Of a stretch of DNA of 5,925 bases, positions 5,843 through 5,925 are shown piece after piece; position 1 is the first letter of the stretch, and each line of letters begins with the position of its first letter. The notes below the pieces were generated by a model. It was not told where the DNA came from. It saw only the letters and a list, made by a program, of their open reading frames with translations, and did not search any database. The stretch lies in NCBI GenBank assembly GCA_027488415.1, contig JAIYBS010000041.1, positions 1 to 5,925 on the forward strand, given 5' to 3'. A program made the position numbers and the translations under genes. Source of the DNA: Planctomycetaceae bacterium. GTDB taxonomy: Bacteria; Planctomycetota; Phycisphaerae; Phycisphaerales; SM1A02.

Positions 5843-5925
5843 ATGACCACCGTCCCGCTTCCAACGTCCGGCCCGATCCGCGACACGATCGAGGCCCGCC
5901 CCGAGAGCGACAACTACCTGACGCA
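5843..5925 (+). CDS. coxA: Probable cytochrome c oxidase subunit I, N-terminal fragment
   Basis: Only 27 codons are inside the window, starting with ATG after a strong AGGAAG and running off the end. The visible residues begin MTTVPLPTSG and end in ESDNYLT. A hydrophilic lead ending in NYLT, just before the first membrane helix, is typical of heme-copper oxidase subunit I proteins, and subunit I commonly follows coxB. No catalytic residue is visible, so the call rests on position and this short lead; another oxidase gene would be the alternative. Read-through from coxB is likely because the 60-base gap has no obvious terminator. Confidence 0.72.
   Translation, partial: MTTVPLPTSGPIRDTIEARPESDNYLT

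Overview
This window is one uninterrupted stretch of a respiratory-chain operon, all on the + strand. The DNA is strongly GC-rich, with third codon positions nearly always G or C. It encodes the back half of an alternative complex III (ACIII; quinol:electron acceptor oxidoreductase, gene order actC-actD-actE-actF). A small unnamed membrane protein, a SCO1/SenC copper chaperone, a caa3-type cytochrome c oxidase subunit II and the first codons of what looks like oxidase subunit I follow. Gene content and protein style (a SCO with a CPMLC motif and C-terminal anchor, subunit II with a fused cytochrome c, an Act operon running into cox genes) fit an aerobic, GC-rich Gram-negative-type bacterium. 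Planctomycetota is my best guess, but Gemmatimonadota, Myxococcota or a related phylum cannot be excluded from this window alone.

Layout: 1-579, 3' end of actC (NrfD-like quinol-binding membrane subunit, 5' end outside the window); 635-1252, actD (DUF3341 membrane subunit); 1255-1905, actE (monoheme cytochrome c, probable lipoprotein); 1946-3247, actF (second NrfD-like subunit); 3278-3703, single-span membrane protein of unknown function with a Pro/Ala tail; 3723-4595, SCO1-like protein; 4628-5782, coxB; 5843 to the window end, start of coxA. All gaps between genes are 2 to 60 bases. I see no convincing terminator, internal promoter, RNA gene, mobile element or CRISPR array, and no credible minus-strand gene. 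The whole block is probably transcribed together.

How the genes work together: ACIII oxidises membrane quinol and passes electrons through its iron-sulfur/heme subunits (actA and actB, expected upstream) and the ActE heme towards the cytochrome c domain fused to CoxB. From there they go to CuA and the heme-copper centre of CoxA, where O2 is reduced. SCO delivers copper to CuA of CoxB. The gene order therefore codes for a quinol oxidase supercomplex plus its copper-assembly factor. The least explained part is the 141-residue membrane protein between actF and sco, which sits where an accessory subunit of ACIII or of the oxidase would be expected.
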